Shown here one piece after another: positions 1 to 9,122 of a stretch of 64,000 nt of DNA. The DNA is from Chloroflexota bacterium. GTDB lineage: Bacteria; Chloroflexota; Anaerolineae; Anaerolineales; Anaerolineaceae. Numbering within the stretch: the stretch's first letter is position 1; every line of letters starts with the position of its first letter. The notes beneath the pieces were generated by a model that was not told where the DNA came from, searched no databases, and saw nothing but the letters and a program-made list of their open reading frames with translations. A program made the position numbers and the translations under genes. Location of the stretch: assembly GCA_016887485.1 (NCBI GenBank), contig CP069394.1, positions 434,001 to 498,000 on the forward strand, in the 5' to 3' direction.

Positions 1-2431
1 GGGAGGTCGGGTTTTGCTCCAGGGTGCTGCCGGAGGTCTTCTCCAGCTGCTGGAGGATCTCGTTCGCCCGTTGGATGACCGGACGGGGAAGCCCAGCGAT
101 CTGGGCGACATGGATGCCGTAAGAGCGATCCGCGCTCCCGGGGATGATCTTGTGGAGGAAGACGACCTTGCCATCCGCTTCGGAGACAGCCACGTTATAG
201 TTGCGCACGCCCGGCAGGAGGTCTGCCAGTTGGGTGAGCTCATGGTAGTGGGTGGCAAAGAGAGTGGTGGCTTTCAGGTCCGGGTGACTGTGAATATATT
301 CGATCATCGCCCAGGCAATTGAGACACCGTCATATGTGCTTGTGCCGCGCCCGATCTCATCCAGGATGAGCAGACTGCGTGAGGTGGCGTTATGCAGGAT
401 GTTGGCGGCTTCAATCATCTCGACCATGAAGGTGGACTGTCCGGCGTGGATCTCGTCCTGTGCGCCAATCCGGGTGAAAATTCGATCCACCAAGCCGATC
501 CGGGCTTTTTCTGCCGGTACGAAGGATCCCATCTGTGCCATCAACACGATCAGGGCTACCTGGCGCAGGAAAGTTGATTTACCGCTCATATTAGGCCCGG
601 TGATGATCCGGACGATCTCTTCAGGGTCATAGGTGGTGTCGTTGGGGATGAAGCGCTCGGAAGCTCGCAGCTTTTCAACCACGGGATGTCGTCCATCGGT
701 GATCTCCATACAACGTTCAGCAACGATTTCCGGCCGGTGATAGTCATTGATCGCAGCGGTCTCCGCCAGAGAAAGGAATACATCCAGTTCGGCGATACCG
801 CGGGCGGTTTCCAGCAGGTCATGGGTACCTTCAGCCAGCTCACCGCAGACCTGGGCGAAAACCTGAGCTTCGACTTGATGGATTTGATCCTCGGCATTGA
901 GCACCAGGGTCTCATATTCCTTCAATTCGGGGGTGATATAGCGTTCGGCGTTGACCAGGGTCTGCTTGCGAACATATTCATCGGGAACCTGAGAGGTGTT
1001 CGAATGTGTGACTTCAATGTAATAGCCAAAGACCTTGTTATAGCCCACCTTGAGGGTTTTGATTCCAGTGCGGGCTTTTTCATTTTTTTCCAGTGAGCCA
1101 ATCCAATCCCGCGCATGGCGAGAGGAATCGAGGATTTGATCCAGTTCAGTTGAGAAACCGGGGCGGATAATGCCGATATTGGCGAGAGTTGCAGGGGGTT
1201 CGTCCTCAATAGCGGCTTCCAGTAAGGCCAGCTGGTCCACGCAGAGGTGGATTTTTCGGAAGGTAGCGTTCAGCGCTGGCCCATCTTCGGGGAAGAGCGA
1301 GCGGATCTTGGGCAGACGGCGCAGGTTCTCCCGCATTGCAACCAGGTCGCGCGGAATGGCGTGACCGGAGAGCACTCGATTGGTGAGACGCTCGAGGTCG
1401 TCAATCTCACTCAGGGCTTCCCGAATTTCTGCCCGCAGCAGGCCATTCTGGTGGAAAGCGCTGACGGCATCCAGACGTTTTTCAATCTGTTCCACATCTA
1501 ATAGGGGTTTGCTGACCCAGTGGTGGATTAAGCGGCCGCCCATCGGGGTTTTGGTTAGATCCAGAATGCCCAACAAAGAGCCCTGGACTTTGCCGCTGCG
1601 AATGGTCTCGGTCAGTTCCAGGTTGCGCCGGGTTTCAGCGTCCAGCACCATGAATTCATCCAGGGTGTAGGTGCTGAGGTCGGTGAGCAATTTGAGGGCC
1701 TGGCGCTGGGTGTCTTCCAGATAGGAGAGGATTGCCCCGGCGGCCCGGATGGCCATTGGCTTACCCCGCAGGCCATAGCCATCCAATGTGGCGACCTGAA
1801 AATGGGATTTGAGGTTCTCGGTGCAGTGACCAAGTTCGAAATGCCAGGTTTCATAGGTGGTCAGGAAGCCGGGTAGGTTTTCAGGTTGGGGGAGGGTATC
1901 CGGCCAGAGGATTTCAGTTGGCTGGAGGCGGTGCAGCTCGGAGCGGATCTGGTGCAGTAATTCCTGCCCTTCCAGTTCCGTCGTGGCAAACTCACCGGTG
2001 GAGATATCGACATAGGCCAAGCCGGCGCGGTTCTCATGGAAATAGACCGAGGCCAGATAGTTGTTTTGATGATGCTGAAGCAGGGCCGGTTCAACCACCG
2101 TCCCCGGGGTCACCACTCGGACCACTTCCCGATCCACAAGCCCCTTATCGGGCACAGCGCCGACCTGTTCGCAGATGGCGACATGGTAACCCTTATCGAT
2201 CAGGCGGGAGAGGTAATTATCGACCGCATGGTGGGGAATACCCGCCATAGGGACCCGCATGCCCTTGGATACGGGGCGTGAGGTCAGTACAATATCCAAT
2301 TCCCGCGAGGCTGTCTTGGCATCCTCGTCAAAGGTCTCGTAAAAATCACCTAGGCGGAAAAAGACGATCGCGTTGGGATAGTTTTTTTTGATATCAAGAT
2401 ATTGCTGGCGCAGTGGTGTGGTTTTACTCAT
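1..2431 (-). CDS. mutS: DNA mismatch repair protein MutS (3' end cut by window)
   Basis: This is the mismatch-recognition ATPase of methyl-independent repair, which binds mispaired DNA as a dimer and recruits MutL. The reading frame runs open to base 1, giving about 810 of the usual 850-870 residues, so the C-terminus lies outside. The N-terminal mismatch-binding domain is intact, with the Phe-x-Glu type signature in RLGDFYETF. The C-terminal ATPase has a Walker A loop GPNMSGKST and Walker B region LLILDEIGRGTST, followed by a conserved ATHYHEL motif. The ATG at 2431 begins MSKTTPLRQQY, the usual start for the family. The gene follows alaS on the same strand, with a hairpin between them, so it may have its own promoter or depend on read-through. 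The identification is secure; only completeness is uncertain. Confidence 0.97.
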   Translation of the reverse strand, partial: MSKTTPLRQQYLDIKKNYPNAIVFFRLGDFYETFDEDAKTASRELDIVLTSRPVSKGMRVPMAGIPHHAVDNYLSRLIDKGYHVAICEQVGAVPDKGLVDREVVRVVTPGTVVEPALLQHHQNNYLASVYFHENRAGLAYVDISTGEFATTELEGQELLHQIRSELHRLQPTEILWPDTLPQPENLPGFLTTYETWHFELGHCTENLKSHFQVATLDGYGLRGKPMAIRAAGAILSYLEDTQRQALKLLTDLSTYTLDEFMVLDAETRRNLELTETIRSGKVQGSLLGILDLTKTPMGGRLIHHWVSKPLLDVEQIEKRLDAVSAFHQNGLLRAEIREALSEIDDLERLTNRVLSGHAIPRDLVAMRENLRRLPKIRSLFPEDGPALNATFRKIHLCVDQLALLEAAIEDEPPATLANIGIIRPGFSTELDQILDSSRHARDWIGSLEKNEKARTGIKTLKVGYNKVFGYYIEVTHSNTSQVPDEYVRKQTLVNAERYITPELKEYETLVLNAEDQIHQVEAQVFAQVCGELAEGTHDLLETARGIAELDVFLSLAETAAINDYHRPEIVAERCMEITDGRHPVVEKLRASERFIPNDTTYDPEEIVRIITGPNMSGKSTFLRQVALIVLMAQMGSFVPAEKARIGLVDRIFTRIGAQDEIHAGQSTFMVEMIEAANILHNATSRSLLILDEIGRGTSTYDGVSIAWAMIEYIHSHPDLKATTLFATHYHELTQLADLLPGVRNYNVAVSEADGKVVFLHKIIPGSADRSYGIHVAQIAGLPRPVIQRANEILQQLEKTSGSTLEQNPTS

Positions 2432-2460
2432 AGATTGATTTTAACTATAGATGCTGAATA

Positions 2461-2488
2461 AAGGTGAGCATTTGGCTGTGCTCACCTT
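2461..2488 (-). terminator. Hairpin between alaS and mutS
   Basis: A perfect 9-bp inverted repeat (AAGGTGAGC at 2461-2469 and GCTCACCTT at 2480-2488) with a 10-nt loop lies 22 bases past the alaS stop. On the minus strand the stem is followed by TTTATT, a weak U-tract. It may terminate alaS transcription partially or protect the 3' end. Confidence 0.6.
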
Positions 2489-2510
2489 AAAATGTTTGAA
2501 TTGACAGGGC

Positions 2511-5246
2511 CTATTTAAAGTTTTCTTTGATGTAGCCAGGAACCTGATCCAGCGCCTCAGAGAGCTTGCTGGCATCCTTGCCCCCGGCCTGGGCCATATT
2601 GGGGCGGCCACCGCCCCCGCCGCCAACCACTTTGGCGACTAGCTGGATAAGCTTGCCGGCATGCAGGCCCCGCTTGACCAGGTCATCGGTGACGGCTGTG
2701 ATCAGAATGGGCTTGTTGTCCAGATCCGAAGCCAGCACGACCACGCCGGAAGGATACTTCTGCCGGAATTTGTCGGACATCTCACGCAGGGCGTCCATAT
2801 CCGCATTGGGCAGGATGGCTCTGAGCACGGGGATGCCGCTGATCTCTTCGGCGTTATTGAGTTGTTCGTCAAAGGCACCGGCCACCAACTGTGTCCGCAG
2901 TTTTTCAACTTCCTTTTCAGCGACAACCCTAGCATCAGTTGAACTTTGTGCAGCTTTAAAAATGTCAGATTGAGAAACGCCATAGTACATACTCATATCG
3001 TATACCTGATTCATCCGCTGCCGGGCAAGTTGGTAAGCCCGCCATCCGGTGACGGCTTCGATCCGGCGTACGCCGGCAGCGATACTGCCTTCATAGGTGA
3101 TCAGGAACAGGCCGATATCGCCCGTCTCGTCCACGTGAGTACCGCCGCAAAGTTCGTAGGAGACACGTTTTTCATCACCAATGGTGATTGTACGAACGGT
3201 TGCGCCGTATTTTTCACCAAAGAGGGCCATCGCACCTTCATTGATCGCTTCCTGGAGGGGTTTTTCCACGATGTTCAGTGGGTGGTTTGCCAAAACCTCC
3301 CGGTTGACGATGGCTTCCACTTCGAGGAGTTCCTCGCGGGTCATCGGTTGGGGATGATTGAAGTCAAAACGCAGCCGGTCTGGCGCGACCAGTGAGCCGG
3401 CTTGTTGGGCATGATCACCGATGACCTGGTGGAGGGCGGCATGGAGCAAGTGGGTAGCGGTGTGGTTGCGCATGATCTCGCGCCGCCGTTCCCGATCCAC
3501 CTCGGCCAATGCACTGTCGCCAACTTTAGGCGTCCCGGCCATGACCTTGCCCTGATGGACGATCACGCCCGCTGCGGGTTTACGCATGCCGGTGATCTCT
3601 ATCGCCCAGTCTTTGCCGTCGGCGTCGGCGATCCGACCGGTGTCGGAAACCTGACCGCCGGATTCAATGTAGAAGCCGGTCTTGGGGAGCAGGACGTCTA
3701 CTTCGTCGCCAACTTCGACAGTGGTGACGGGCTGTCCATCTCGGATCAGACCCAGAAGTTCGACCGGACCCACAAATTCATGGTAGGGATCATAAGCCAC
3801 ACCGGTATCGGTTAATTTCCCGGCCTGGATCAGGCTGGCAAGCAGATCAGTGTAGACTTCCACGTCTACTCCGCCCATCTCGCCGAATTCTTTCCCAGCG
3901 CCTGAGGCTAAGCGGTGGGCTTCCATTGCTTCCTGGAACCCTTTAGTATCGACATCCAGCCCTTGTTCATTGGCGATATCTTTGGTGATCTCGAGGGGCA
4001 GGCCGAGGGTGGCATAGAGGTCAAAGGCCACACCGCCATCCAGAACGGTTTCGTTCCTGGCTTTTAGTTCTGCCAGCAGTTCATCCAGATGTTCCAGGCC
4101 AGCCCGGACGGTCTTCTGGAATTGCTTTTCCTCACGGGTGAGGTTATCCAGGATCGTGGCGGCATTGCGCTGCAGCTCGGGATAGAAATTGCCATATTCA
4201 TCAATCACCACCTGGGCGACCTTGGCCATGAAGGGCTCATTCAGGTCCAGTTTCATGCCAAAGCGGGCAGCTCGCCGCACAAGCATCCGGCAGACATAGT
4301 TTCGCCCAACATTGCCGGGGACCACACCGTCGGCAATCAGGAAGGTGGTGGCGCGGGCATGATCGGCGATCACGCGGTAGGGGGTCAGGTTGGCCTCGCG
4401 TTCTGCGTCGCTGTGCCCGGTCAGCTCCTGCACACGGGCGATCAGCGGCAGGAAGAGGTCGGTTTTATAGTTGGAGGACGCGTCCTGAAGGATCGAGACG
4501 ATCCGCTCGAAGCCCATCCCGGTATCCACGTGCTTTTTCTCCAGGGTCACCAATTCGGTGGGAGAAAGCCGGTTATATTGGATGAAGACGTTGTTCCAAA
4601 TCTCCAGGTATCGTTCGCAGTCGCCATTAACGCCGCAGACATGACCAGGGACGTCCTTCATATTGCAGAATTCAGGGCCGCGGTCATAGTGGATCTCGCT
4701 GTCAGGGCCGCAGGGGCCGGTTTCGGCCATTTCCCAAAAGTTATCCTTACGTCCAAATGGCAGGAGGTGAGCGGGGTCAAAGCCGGCTTGAGTCAGCCAG
4801 ATATCGGCGGCTTCCCGGTCTTCCGGGATCTGATCCAGTTCATCTTTGAAGAAGGTGGCCCAAAGTCGGTCTTTCGGCAGTTGCCAGACTTCCGTCAGTA
4901 ACTGCCAGGCCCAGGAGATCGCTTCTTTCTTGTAGTAATCACCAAAGGACCAGTTACCCAACATCTCAAAGAAGGTGTGGTGGGTGTTGTCTCGGCCCAC
5001 TTCATCGAGATCGTTGTGCTTGCCGGAGACCCGTAGACATTTCTGCGAATTGACAGCACGGGTGTAGGGGCGCTGGTCAGTGCCGAGGAAAACGTCCTTG
5101 AACTGGACCATGCCGGCATTGGTGAACAGCAGGGTTGAATCACCACCCGGAACGAGTGATGAAGAGGGGACGAAGGTGTGGCTGTGCTCTAAAAAGAAGT
5201 CGATGAAATCCTGTCGGATCTCCGAACCTTTAGGTTTGTCTTGCAT
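2511..5246 (-). CDS. alaS: Alanyl-tRNA synthetase
   Basis: The protein charges tRNA-Ala with alanine in the cytoplasm. It has 911 residues, close to the usual bacterial length of about 875. The class II catalytic core begins at once (SEIRQDFIDFFLEHSH, then the motif around LFTNAGMVQFKDVF). The editing domain carries the zinc-binding HxxxH in HTATHLLH and the downstream CGGTHVDETGDIG. The C-terminal C-Ala/DHHA1 domain ends in a Gly run followed by RPNMAQAGG, typical of the family. The ATG at 5246 is preceded by GGAG. The 200-base upstream region has no T-box-like specifier stem or tandem Ala codons that I can see, so no special regulation is called. Confidence 0.98.
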   Translation of the reverse strand: MQDKPKGSEIRQDFIDFFLEHSHTFVPSSSLVPGGDSTLLFTNAGMVQFKDVFLGTDQRPYTRAVNSQKCLRVSGKHNDLDEVGRDNTHHTFFEMLGNWSFGDYYKKEAISWAWQLLTEVWQLPKDRLWATFFKDELDQIPEDREAADIWLTQAGFDPAHLLPFGRKDNFWEMAETGPCGPDSEIHYDRGPEFCNMKDVPGHVCGVNGDCERYLEIWNNVFIQYNRLSPTELVTLEKKHVDTGMGFERIVSILQDASSNYKTDLFLPLIARVQELTGHSDAEREANLTPYRVIADHARATTFLIADGVVPGNVGRNYVCRMLVRRAARFGMKLDLNEPFMAKVAQVVIDEYGNFYPELQRNAATILDNLTREEKQFQKTVRAGLEHLDELLAELKARNETVLDGGVAFDLYATLGLPLEITKDIANEQGLDVDTKGFQEAMEAHRLASGAGKEFGEMGGVDVEVYTDLLASLIQAGKLTDTGVAYDPYHEFVGPVELLGLIRDGQPVTTVEVGDEVDVLLPKTGFYIESGGQVSDTGRIADADGKDWAIEITGMRKPAAGVIVHQGKVMAGTPKVGDSALAEVDRERRREIMRNHTATHLLHAALHQVIGDHAQQAGSLVAPDRLRFDFNHPQPMTREELLEVEAIVNREVLANHPLNIVEKPLQEAINEGAMALFGEKYGATVRTITIGDEKRVSYELCGGTHVDETGDIGLFLITYEGSIAAGVRRIEAVTGWRAYQLARQRMNQVYDMSMYYGVSQSDIFKAAQSSTDARVVAEKEVEKLRTQLVAGAFDEQLNNAEEISGIPVLRAILPNADMDALREMSDKFRQKYPSGVVVLASDLDNKPILITAVTDDLVKRGLHAGKLIQLVAKVVGGGGGGRPNMAQAGGKDASKLSEALDQVPGYIKENFK

Positions 5247-5484
5247 AAAATCTCCTGCATAAGAAATAAATAGGACGTAACTTATGAATTATACAATATT
5301 TGAAAAGGAAACTGAACGGGTGAAAGGTTTTTAGAGGTTGATATTATAAATAGAAGCCGATAACCATAAATAAAAAGTATAATAGCTTATACACTCTAGA
5401 GGGTTTATTGGAATCCAAAATCAGGTATTAACCTAAGTAGTACAAAACAATTTGGCAAAATCAACCACAGATCAAGGGGAAGAC

Positions 5485-6060
5485 ATGACGAAAAAGAAAA
5501 AGGCCTGGCTGTTTTTTTTATTTTGGTCCATTTTTAGCATTGTGAATCTCAGAATAATGTATAACCGTTCATTATCCGGGAAGTCTTTGTCAACCACATT
5601 AATTACGGAAACATTTAAGAATATCAATATTTCTATATTGGTTCCAGATGATTGGATAATTTATGATGTAACTAATTCATCCGAATATGGTGAAGGAATA
5701 AACACCAATCTAATAATCCAGGGAGGAAAACCTGCTGGATCCTTACCTTGGTTAAAGATCTTCCAATTCGACCAAAATTCTGATCAATTTCAATCTATTG
5801 ATGAAATAATTTATTCGGATATTTTGAGAATAAATAACGAATATCAGCTTCGATTCATAGATGTGGTGGATCGAGAAAATCACACAGATATTCTATTTGA
5901 ATATCCTTATGGCAATTCAGAGAGAGTGAAATCTTGTATTGATAGGATTGGCGAAAAAGACGGTTTTATCTTTATCACTTCAATCTGTGCAACATCTGAG
6001 CAGTGGGAAGTTATTGAACCGATATATGATCAAATTGTGAATTCGATAACAGTAAATTAG
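5485..6060 (+). CDS. Membrane-anchored protein of unknown function
   Basis: I do not recognise this 191-residue protein. It begins MTKKKKAWLFFLFW: a basic N-terminus followed by one hydrophobic segment (about residues 7-24), so it is probably anchored in the membrane with the remaining 165 residues outside. The C-terminal part is rich in Ile, Asn and aromatic residues and predicts as a mixed alpha/beta domain, with two cysteines near the C-terminus that could pair. The ATG at 5485 was chosen over the upstream in-frame start at 5452 because AAGGGGA lies at the right distance before it. The gene is clearly more A+T-rich than its neighbours, stands alone between alaS and azlC, and may have been acquired by transfer. 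Confidence 0.7.
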   Translation: MTKKKKAWLFFLFWSIFSIVNLRIMYNRSLSGKSLSTTLITETFKNINISILVPDDWIIYDVTNSSEYGEGINTNLIIQGGKPAGSLPWLKIFQFDQNSDQFQSIDEIIYSDILRINNEYQLRFIDVVDRENHTDILFEYPYGNSERVKSCIDRIGEKDGFIFITSICATSEQWEVIEPIYDQIVNSITVN

Positions 6061-6370
6061 GATAATTCTCCGAAATCTAATTTTCTATTTATATTATTAT
6101 TTTTGTGCTGCGGATTTGACTTATGTGTTCACAGCACAGGTGTTTTTGGTTTTTATCTGAAAACAATCCTGAAAAAAACATATTAAAACAAGAGATATTC
6201 CTGATTCAGGAAAGATGATTCTGTTGAAATTTATGTAGAAAAGAGTTTATTTTCCTCACCAATATTAACAAAACGATAATCCTGCCGCGGGTGTGATCCA
6301 TTACGGCCATAGTAAAATGGAGCAATTATCACCACCTCAGGTGAGTGCGTTATTTCCATGAGTAAATCTG
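6061..6370 (+). other. A+T-rich intergenic region upstream of azlC
   Basis: These 310 bases hold no convincing gene on either strand. GTGCTG near 6104 and CAGCAC near 6132 can form a weak hairpin without a U-tract. A TAGTAAAAT stretch near 6310 could be the -10 region for azlC, but no good -35 accompanies it. Confidence 0.5.
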
Positions 6371-7093
6371 ATGAATGAGAACAGCGAAGTGAAATCAAGC
6401 CGCCATCAACGCCCCTGGCTGCAGGGGATGGTGCAGGCAGTGCCGATCGTACTGGGCTATATCCCGGTGGGATTTGCCTATGGTGTTCTGGCGCAAAAAG
6501 CGGGCATATCTGCTTTCAACACTCTGCTGATGTCGATTATTGTCTATGCCGGTTCAGCCCAATTGATCGCCGTTGGGTTGGTCTCTTCCGGGTTGGCGCC
6601 GCTTTCCATCATTATCACCACATTTATCGTCAACCTGCGGCACATGCTGATGTCCGCTGCGCTCTCGCCTCATTTGCAGTCCTGGCGCAAACCGGCGCTG
6701 GCTGTTTTTGCCTATGAACTCACTGACGAGTCCTTTGCCCTGCATGCCACCCGGATGGACGGGCATGAGCGGCCCAAGAGCGAGACCTTTGCAGTCAACG
6801 TCACAGCCCAGGCCTCCTGGGTGCTGGGGACTGCCCTGGGCATCTTTGGCGGGCAGATGATTGCGGAGATTGAGCCCTTTGCCCTGGATTATGCGTTACC
6901 GGCGATGTTTATTGCCCTGCTGGTGATGCAGATTACGAACAAGGTTCAGGTGATCGTGGCGGTTTTGGCGGGGTTATTTTCTCTTGGCTTATATCTACTC
7001 GGTATGCAGCAGTGGTATGTGATTATCGCGACCATCCTGGCTGCGACTTTAGGAGTGGTACTGAAAAAATGGACCAAACAACCATCCTCCTGA
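6371..7093 (+). CDS. azlC: AzlC family branched-chain amino acid exporter, large subunit
   Basis: AzlC and the small partner AzlD together form an inner-membrane exporter for branched-chain amino acids; that role is established in Bacillus and Corynebacterium (BrnFE). The 240-residue protein has the usual length and family features: the early motif GYIPVGFAYGVLAQKAG, then MSIIVYAGSAQLIAVG, then a TTFIVNLRHMLMSAAL segment. About six to seven hydrophobic helices are visible. Its last 25 bases overlap the start of azlD, so the two are translationally coupled. The ATG at 6371 is the only sensible start because the upstream in-frame-looking ATG runs into a stop. Substrate specificity cannot be read from the sequence. 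Confidence 0.93.
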   Translation: MNENSEVKSSRHQRPWLQGMVQAVPIVLGYIPVGFAYGVLAQKAGISAFNTLLMSIIVYAGSAQLIAVGLVSSGLAPLSIIITTFIVNLRHMLMSAALSPHLQSWRKPALAVFAYELTDESFALHATRMDGHERPKSETFAVNVTAQASWVLGTALGIFGGQMIAEIEPFALDYALPAMFIALLVMQITNKVQVIVAVLAGLFSLGLYLLGMQQWYVIIATILAATLGVVLKKWTKQPSS

Positions 7094-7395
7094 CCATTTT
7101 AGGTATGGCTGCGGTGACTTACCTGCCGCGGGTCATCCCTCTGCTTGCACTCACGGGCCGCCGTTTGCCGGAGGTTGTGATTGACTGGCTGGGTTATGTC
7201 CCACCAGCGGTGCTGGCTGCCATGCTGCTGCCGTCATTGGTGGTGTCCGATGGGCAGTCGGCGATCAATGCAGAGAACTTGTTCTTTTGGGCTGCGTTAC
7301 CAACGTTTGCAGCAGCGATCCTGACCCGTAATTTATTCGTCCCTGTGCTGGTCGGGATGGCGGTGGTGATTGTCGGCCGGTTATTGATGGTGTGA
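7069..7395 (+). CDS. azlD: AzlD family branched-chain amino acid exporter, small subunit
   Basis: This 108-residue membrane protein is the small partner of AzlC. It begins MDQTTILLTILGMAAVTYLPRVIPLLAL; the TYLPR-x-IP pattern in the first helix is the family hallmark. Three to four hydrophobic helices fill the rest. The ATG at 7069 lies inside the last codons of azlC and has an AGGAGTGG sequence about 10 bases before it, whereas a longer reading from 7012 would add residues with no resemblance to the family. The gene ends just before a strong hairpin, so azlCD forms a two-gene transcript. Confidence 0.92.
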   Translation: MDQTTILLTILGMAAVTYLPRVIPLLALTGRRLPEVVIDWLGYVPPAVLAAMLLPSLVVSDGQSAINAENLFFWAALPTFAAAILTRNLFVPVLVGMAVVIVGRLLMV

Positions 7396-7418
7396 TGTAA
7401 TATCCCCCAACAAAGGTG

Positions 7419-7446
7419 AACGCCAACCTTTAGGGTTGGCGTTTTG
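7419..7446 (+). terminator. Terminator of azlCD
   Basis: CGCCAACC (7421-7428) pairs with GGTTGGCG (7434-7441) around a 5-nt loop and is followed by TTTT. It overlaps the stop codon of the convergent gene at 7430, so it may serve both directions. Confidence 0.8.
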
Positions 7447-7903
7447 TGATTAATTGCTTTAGGTGATTGAACTGCCAGTTTCGCTCTTGTACAACTGCTT
7501 GTTGAGTGTCCTTTGGGAGGGCAGCCCGAAACGCCGCTTGCTGGGCATATTTTGTTGCGCCCAGTGCGTGGGTGCGAACATGCGCCGTGGCCACAGCCTG
7601 ACCGGCTGCTCTGGCTGCGGATTTGGCCGGCGTATCGTTATTGACCTGCCGGGCCGCAGCGTGTGCATTGAGGGAAGCTGAACGGATGACAGATATACTG
7701 AACTCCCCTGTGTCAATCCAGTCCTGAAGTGTATCCAGCGCCTGGCGGGGATGGGGATTATGGGGAAATTGGGATTCGTACATCGGCAGGACACGCAACG
7801 CACAATCCCTGGCCCAGATTGCCAGAGTCACATGGTTGGCCTGACCGACCAGCTCCTGCAACGCCTCATCCGGCGTGGCGAGCGAGAATTTTGGTTGGCT
7901 CAT
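7430..7903 (-). CDS. Imm-5-like domain protein (putative immunity family)
   Basis: The 157-residue soluble protein matches my memory of the Imm-5-like family: a WARDCALRVLP segment near residue 30, a PRQALDTLQDWI segment near 52-63, and a long Ala-rich helical half with AARAAGQAVATAHVRTHALG near 90-110. Family members are annotated as putative immunity proteins by association, but most occur without a toxin. No toxin gene is visible here. The gene overlaps the upstream flavodoxin by four bases (ATGA), so the two are translationally coupled, which argues more for a housekeeping or redox-linked role than for toxin immunity. The fold would be all-helical. The function is not established. Confidence 0.6.
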   Translation of the reverse strand: MSQPKFSLATPDEALQELVGQANHVTLAIWARDCALRVLPMYESQFPHNPHPRQALDTLQDWIDTGEFSISVIRSASLNAHAAARQVNNDTPAKSAARAAGQAVATAHVRTHALGATKYAQQAAFRAALPKDTQQAVVQERNWQFNHLKQLITKRQP

Positions 7904-8367
7904 GCTTTGGGCAGAATTGCCTCAGCCCATGCCACTGCTCGTTCAAGTTCGCCGTCTGCCAGTGGACCTTCTGAATCAACCACGGCAAATCCGGTGGGTT
8001 CGAGCGCTAAGGTCGCACCGGTTTTCTGATAGGCTTTAGCCATTTTGGAGCCCGCATAACCGAAAAGTCGGATCATGAACTTCAGGAAGCCAGAGTTGGT
8101 TTTATCAATTGGGATGCGGGTATCGAAGACACTGCCTCGAACGCCAGCCAGCTTACCTTTCTGTTCCTGCAGAAGGATTTGCACCTTCTGGGTGGGTCGG
8201 AATGCCCGGGTGGGAGAGCCAATAATGAAGATCTGCAATCCTTCAAAATCAGCGGGTTGGACGTCGTCAACTTTCTTGGTAACTGCACCGATCGCTTCGC
8301 CAATCGCTGTGGCTACTTTGGCAGTATTGCCAAAATAGGAATCGTAGAGGACCAATCGTTCTGTCAT
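7900..8367 (-). CDS. Flavodoxin family protein
   Basis: The 155-residue protein has a flavodoxin fold: beta-strand LVLYDSYFGNTAKVATAIG carries the FMN phosphate-binding loop (S/T-x-x-GNT-like YFGNTAKV), and IFIIGSPTRAFRPT matches the second flavin contact loop. The ATG at 8367 was preferred because GAAAGGA lies 7 bases upstream; a longer reading to 8406 has no such site. It probably carries electrons or acts as a small quinone/FMN-dependent regulator; the partner is unknown. The Imm-5-like gene follows with a 4-base overlap. A TATAAT sequence lies about 40 bases upstream on this strand. Confidence 0.85.
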   Translation of the reverse strand: MTERLVLYDSYFGNTAKVATAIGEAIGAVTKKVDDVQPADFEGLQIFIIGSPTRAFRPTQKVQILLQEQKGKLAGVRGSVFDTRIPIDKTNSGFLKFMIRLFGYAGSKMAKAYQKTGATLALEPTGFAVVDSEGPLADGELERAVAWAEAILPKA

Positions 8368-8451
8368 GCTGAATTCCTTTCTGTTGGTTAATTGGATTAA
8401 TTTCATTATAGCGAAATTCTGAGCTTTTTAAATCATGAATGGCTAAATCAA

Positions 8452-8475
8452 AAGAAAAAAGCGCTTCAATAGCGC
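8452..8475 (-). terminator. Terminator of the dnaX-ybaB-recR operon
   Basis: Read on the minus strand, GCGCT pairs with AGCGC (8461-8475) and is followed by a run of Ts (plus-strand A run 8451-8460). It lies about 30 bases past the recR stop. Confidence 0.75.
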
Positions 8476-8504
8476 CTAATTAATTAATTTATTATTATTC
8501 GGTT

Positions 8505-9113
8505 TTAGTCCAAATCCTGTCGACCGGCCAGTGCACGCAGCAGGGTGTTCTGATCAGCGTATTCCAGGTCGCCCCCAACCGGCAGCCCGCGGGCCAGACG
8601 AGTCACCCGAATGCCCATCGGTGCAATCCGCTCATTGAGGTACATTGCCGTGGCGTCGCCTTCCATGCTGGGATTGGTTGCCAGGATCACTTCTTTGATC
8701 TCGTCAGCATCCAACCGGGCATAGAGTTCCTTGATCTTTAAATCTTCAGGGCCAATGCCTTCAATAGGGGAGAGAACACCGTGCAGCACATGGTAGAGCC
8801 CGTTGAAGCCGGCGGTCTTTTCAATCGCCAGGACATCCATTGGCTCTTCGACCACACAGATCGTGTGGCGGTCCCGCTGGTCACTGCCGCAGACCTCACA
8901 AATGGGCGTATCTTTGCGGGTGATGTTGAAACAGGTCTCGCATAGACCGGTCTCTTCCTTAAGGCCGTGCAGCGCGTCCGCCAGGCTGAGCGAAATATCC
9001 TCCGGTGCGCGCAGGAGGTAAAAGGTCAGCCGAGAAGCGGTCTTGGGGCCGACACCGGGCAGCCGGGCGAGGGCATCCACGAGATTCTGAACGGGTTCAG
9101 GTAAGGTACGCAT
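8505..9113 (-). CDS. recR: Recombination protein RecR
   Basis: RecR works with RecO and RecF to load RecA at gapped DNA. The 202-residue protein has the family length and layout: N-terminal helix-hairpin-helix (LARLPGVGPKTASRLTFYLL), the C4 zinc motif in CETCFNITRKDTPICEVCGS around residues 56-73, and the Toprim domain with ICVVEEPMDVLAIE and ILATNPSMEGDATAMYL. The Walker-like C-terminal end is present. It begins 10 bases after ybaB on the same strand, and the order dnaX-ybaB-recR is conserved across many bacteria. It is the last gene before a terminator. Confidence 0.97.
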   Translation of the reverse strand: MRTLPEPVQNLVDALARLPGVGPKTASRLTFYLLRAPEDISLSLADALHGLKEETGLCETCFNITRKDTPICEVCGSDQRDRHTICVVEEPMDVLAIEKTAGFNGLYHVLHGVLSPIEGIGPEDLKIKELYARLDADEIKEVILATNPSMEGDATAMYLNERIAPMGIRVTRLARGLPVGGDLEYADQNTLLRALAGRQDLD

Positions 9114-9122
9114 AGTGAGGGA

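Noticed and set aside
4089-4901. 270-codon open frame antisense to alaS
   Set aside because: It lies entirely within a clear alaS reading frame on the opposite strand and its product has no recognisable domains; a long shadow frame in GC-rich third positions.
5247-5484. Attenuator or T-box upstream of alaS
   Set aside because: No tandem Ala codons, no terminator/antiterminator pair and no T-box core on the minus strand.
7272-7284. GAAC/GTTC near 7275 as a LexA box
   Set aside because: The spacer is 2 rather than 4 bases and it lies inside azlD.
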